DNA from: Sanderia malayensis
Taxonomy: Eukaryota > Cnidaria > Scyphozoa > Semaeostomeae > Pelagiidae
Assembly (NCBI GenBank): GCA_013076295.1
Contig: RQOL01000876.1
Coordinates: 2,480,001-2,544,000 of the forward strand
DNA: 64,000 bases
Reading direction: 5' to 3'
Shown here: positions 61,001 through 64,000 of the stretch, piece after piece
Position numbering within the stretch: the first letter of the stretch is position 1
Layout: each line of letters starts with the position of its first letter
Translations under genes and position numbers: made by a program
The notes under the pieces: generated by a model
Told to the model about the DNA's origin: nothing
The model's input: only the letters and a program-made list of their open reading frames with translations
Database searches by the model: none

Positions 61001-64000
61001 CGTGCAGCGAAAAAATCGATCCGGACAAATACCCGATGATAGCAATTCAGTTCAATCAGCGGAAGCTGCGAGTGAAGACCATTATCCCGGACCGACACAG
61101 CCTGCGTGTAATAAGAAGAATGGGGGAATTGGATCTTCAGGATCCGTGACTACCATTGTGTACGCAAACGCTGGAATGAAGAACGAATCGTCGGAACTGA
61201 GTGTATTTCCAGCTAGGCCGATGAACGATGCTTCAAATTGGAAGAGTGTGAATCTGGTATACACGAACATGGCCGAGACGTCTTTCAATGGAGGGGATCA
61301 GAATCAAGTTAAGAATTGTAGAACGAAAGATAATTTTGAATCACTCAAAAGATGGAAGGGAATTAGTTGCGAAGATCTTGAAAAGGGAATTTCAAATTCT
61401 GGTTATTCCAGCAGTGTGTCTATTGATATGAAGAAAGTTGACACAAATGACAACCAAGGTCATACGTTCCAATCTGGTGGCAACGAAGAGACAAGATGTC
61501 CAACTTTGCCCTTCTTTGATGACAGTTTCAATAACAGCAGTGCGAGTCAAAACAACGGCGTGTTTACTAAAGGCGGATCGGAATACACTGCATTATCCAA
61601 CGTTACAAAGAGGAGCAGTAATGGTGTCTCTAATCCAGCACTAACTCTTCATGACGAAACTTCTTGTGGGAATTCTTTTGAAGGTGGAATTAAAACAGGG
61701 ATTGAAGGTAGCACTTCACATGGGTCTGACACTAGTCAACTTTCTGTAAAGACTGCAGGAGGGATGGAATCTTCTTTTACTCATAATTCAAGTTCCTCTG
61801 GATACAATGAATGTAATACCAATGAAATTAACACATCAATTGTTTCGGTATCAGGTAAATTCTATTTTTAATACAATATCTGGTAGTTTTTCTACTTGTT
61901 AGATGAAGGTTCTTCTTCATTGAAGATTTTTCGATTTTTGTAGGCACTAAAGGAATTCTGAAAAACAACAGGGAAATTGCGTTGCATGCGGGAACAACTT
62001 CGTGTATGAATCCCGAAATGATGGCTTGCATGGACAAACAGTATGGAGAATCAATGATGAAAGACTCAGTTGAAGCATCAATTGAAAAAACAGTTGCAAA
62101 CTCAGCTGTAGATTCAACTAAAGATTCAAACGAAGATTCATACGGGTGCTCAATAAGAGATTCAGTTGCAGATTCAGATTCTGTTAGAAATTCGCAGGCA
62201 GATTCCTTCTGTGAAGATAGAAGGCGGTATGAAGATGAAGTTGCTCATGTAAAGAAAGTGAATGCTGTCAAAGATCTTATCTCTGCCAATAATGTTATTG
62301 GATCTTCTGCCAGCGGTGGTAGTAGTGAAAGAGATTACGACGCAGTTAAAAACGCGGCTGTCAGCATTAGTGAACATGATACGGTAGGAACAAGTAGTGG
62401 ATCTTTTAATGGCGGCCAGAGTGGTGGTGCGAAGCAGATGAATGCAAATGTTAGCTCTCAACTTTGCATTGAATGCGTCAGAAAAGGAATTTGCAACGAA
62501 TGCAGTGGTAATGGCATCGTATTGGGATGCACATCTTGCAGTAGGGTTATTGCAATGAATGAAAACAAGATGCAAGTTGATAAGACAGGCAGTGATGAAG
62601 GCAGTGGCAATGAGCAATGCAATGTCAGCGGTAGTGAGCTTGGCATTGGCAATGATGCGCGTTTTCAATGCGCGTCGTGCAATCGATTCACGCAGACGAA
62701 TCTCAGTGGTGATAGTGATGGTCGATGTGGAGGAAATGCAGGGCGCATTGGATGCCCTGTTTCTACGCAGACAGTTTATGCCGACAAGCAAACTGAATGC
62801 GTTTCATCCAATTTGGTTGACAGAGAGGAAAGGTCAGATGTGGCAAAGATGACAAGGTTTGATAATCAAAGAGTTGCAGCTGATCATAGAAAAGATATTG
62901 CTGAGAATCAAAGAGTTGCAACTGAGAATCAAAAGGATGTGGTTGAGAGTTCAAGTACCGTGTTTGAGACGCAAAGAAATACATTTGGACATGACAACGT
63001 ATCGAATCCGATGCAGGTATCATTGTTGCAGTCTAACGATGCCTTTGAATGCAACAACGCAAACCATTTGAAGAGAGAAGACTTTAAATCAACAGTTGAA
63101 TTCGATATAATCAAAGATAGAAGAAATGCAAGAGATTATACAAGTATTAACATACCAAATAACGATCATATCTACACAAGTGATAAACAATACACAAGTG
63201 ATGCCAGAATAAACAAGCAAGGATTTATCAAACCTTCCAGTGGCAGCAAGTTGATTGATAATGCAAGTCAAGGTAATGTAAAACGCCATCTTTATTCAGT
63301 TCCACAAGCTAATGCAGTTGATGCAAGCAATGCTACACCTGGAAGGCAAAATGATGATAGCCCACGTGGTGTTGTTAAATCCTTGAATGGCTCCGGAAAT
63401 GATCGTCAGTACAATGTGAGGAATTATTTTTCGGATATTTCTGTGGATGTTACTGGCTCATCAGACGCAAGGAGTGCAGGGAATGTTTCATATGGCAGTG
63501 TAGTGAATTGTAATGAACCAAAGAGTACAAGCCACATGGCCCAATGTGAAGCACAGAGCCAAATTCCGCTTGCAACAAGTTTCCATTATCATATCCCGAG
63601 TGGCAAAAGGCCTGATGGAAGATATTCCGCCTTTCCCAATACCGAATACGGTGACACAACAGAAAAAGATAGAAGAGAAATGTATGCAACTTCTTATGGA
63701 TTTGACAACGCATTCAAAGGAGGCTCAGTGGTTGATAGCGAGGCTGCAATCAACAGACGCAGCTCTGGATTGAGCTTGGAAGAAAGAACCATGTTTTCAA
63801 GCCCACCGGATGCGCAGAGTAAGCGAGAGTCCTGCGCGGAGGAGTTCAAGTTTGTAACATGTGATAGTGATAGCGATCTGCTGAGAAAAGCTAGCCTGCG
63901 GAGGACACATATGCAGACGGGCTACAAAGGAGGATTTGGAATAAATGATGGTCACAGGGATGCAATGATGTATGCTTCAAGACAAACGACGAATTGCGAT
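52072..64000 (+). CDS. Giant dystroglycan-like transmembrane protein with six S6-like domains (3' end outside window)
   Basis: Nine exons in frame, at least 3168 residues, open at the right edge: 52072-52194, 53848-54359, 54511-55299, 55403-56137, 56241-57047, 57152-58012, 58129-59922, 60029-61854, 61944-64000+. Order: signal peptide (MNIHLVVILAIVATIVA; ATG 52084 is an alternative start), furin-like RSRVRR, then six domains of about 150 residues resembling the S6-like second domain of alpha-dystroglycan (last copy: VISLSFVLDIDLLHLSHSQR, VSMYRLYV, VDLQFRC, FGARAVGWILYKWHCP), separated by Pro/Thr mucin linkers. Next a dystroglycan cadherin-like domain (about residues 1880-1985; PTSTFFDAEDGNTRSLSLSL, LEGLPYPG), a SEA-like domain (to about 2115), one transmembrane helix (WVWLIPVIIFIVALALTCLL), a Cys cluster likely palmitoylated, and a Ser/Asn-rich cytoplasmic tail over 1000 residues long. 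By homology it is a basement-membrane receptor linking matrix to the cell interior. Confidence 0.82.
52195..53847. other. First intron of the dystroglycan-like gene, no feature seen
   Basis: 1.65 kb AT-rich intron between the signal-peptide exon and the first S6-like domain exon. No repeat family or exon recognised. An isolated signal-peptide exon followed by a large intron is common in animal receptor genes and may house enhancers. Confidence 0.4.
54511..58012 (+). repeat. Four tandem exon-intron units (mucin linker + S6-like domain)
   Basis: Exons at 54511, 55403, 56241 and 57152 each encode a Pro-Thr-Glu linker followed by a nearly identical S6-like domain (YESLHGNKIEDLIKRISYFT, INMYKLYI, KSELESGLTDLRGWKSSYNG, DVEFTCSHAHEV, LSRWHCPL). 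All are phase 2 at both ends. The introns between them (55300-55402, 56138-56240, 57048-57151) are 103-104 bp and almost identical, and a related donor region (GTATGTATTCTAGA) follows the fourth. Unit spacing is about 840-910 bp. Confidence 0.95.
58671..59919 (+). repeat. 36-bp minisatellite encoding a 12-residue mucin repeat
   Basis: About 34 tandem 36-bp units coding for variants of TTQDPGATPDPV (also TTRGPVTTPGPV). The block lies in the exon after the sixth S6-like domain. Thr- and Pro-rich units of this kind are typical O-glycosylated stalks, like the mucin region of alpha-dystroglycan. Higher-order blocks of several units are themselves duplicated (for example 59485-59640 and 59665-59820). 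Confidence 0.95.

Noticed and set aside
62174..62791. 205-residue minus-strand frame
   Set aside because: Lies antisense to the cytoplasmic-tail exon of the dystroglycan-like gene, which is supported by a splice junction and continuous frame; no domain on the minus side.

Overview
The window is nuclear DNA from an intron-rich, AT-rich animal genome. Introns follow GT-AG rules, exons are short, and gene content is typical of metazoans: a FoxC forkhead factor, nibrin, prolidase, a radial-spoke head protein, LRRCC1, VHL-type domains and a dystroglycan relative. Exon-intron structure, TTAGGG-type interstitial repeats and abundant MITEs fit a non-vertebrate metazoan such as a cnidarian or tunicate. 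I cannot fix the phylum from sequence alone.

Layout, left to right. 1-359: last two exons of an unidentified gene. 841-8986 (+): LRRCC1, 22 exons, a centrosomal LRR plus coiled-coil protein. 11676-13073 (-): intronless FoxC. 14501-19248 (+): prolidase PEPD, 15 exons. 19595-20512: two adjacent non-autonomous hAT elements with perfect 8-bp target duplications. 20592-27382 (+): nibrin (NBN), about 16 exons. 28271-42967 (+): a gene with two tandem VHL beta domains and no alpha domain. Its long introns hold a 2.1-kb foldback Harbinger-like element, a tRNA-derived SINE, a Penelope-like GIY-YIG fragment inside a 41-bp perfect inverted repeat, and T-rich MITEs. 43466-50470 (+): RSPH4A/6A-type radial-spoke head protein, 12 exons, with a 128-bp satellite carrying TTAGGG runs in its last intron. 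52072-64000 (+, open at the right edge): a giant dystroglycan-like membrane protein.

The last gene is the most unusual. It encodes a signal peptide, a furin-like site, six copies of a domain resembling the S6-like domain of alpha-dystroglycan separated by Pro/Thr-rich mucin linkers, one cadherin-like and one SEA-like dystroglycan domain, a transmembrane helix, and a cytoplasmic tail of more than 1000 residues. Repeats 2 to 5 were duplicated recently as whole exon-intron units. The SEA-like domain appears to lack the Gly-Ser cleavage site that separates alpha- from beta-dystroglycan.

The genes are not an operon and share no single pathway. LRRCC1 and the radial-spoke gene both belong to centriole/cilium biology, but they lie about 35 kb apart and I see no evidence of co-regulation. 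Coordinates of spliced genes come from reading splice sites and keeping frame; every internal junction reported for LRRCC1, PEPD, NBN, RSPH and the dystroglycan-like gene is in frame.
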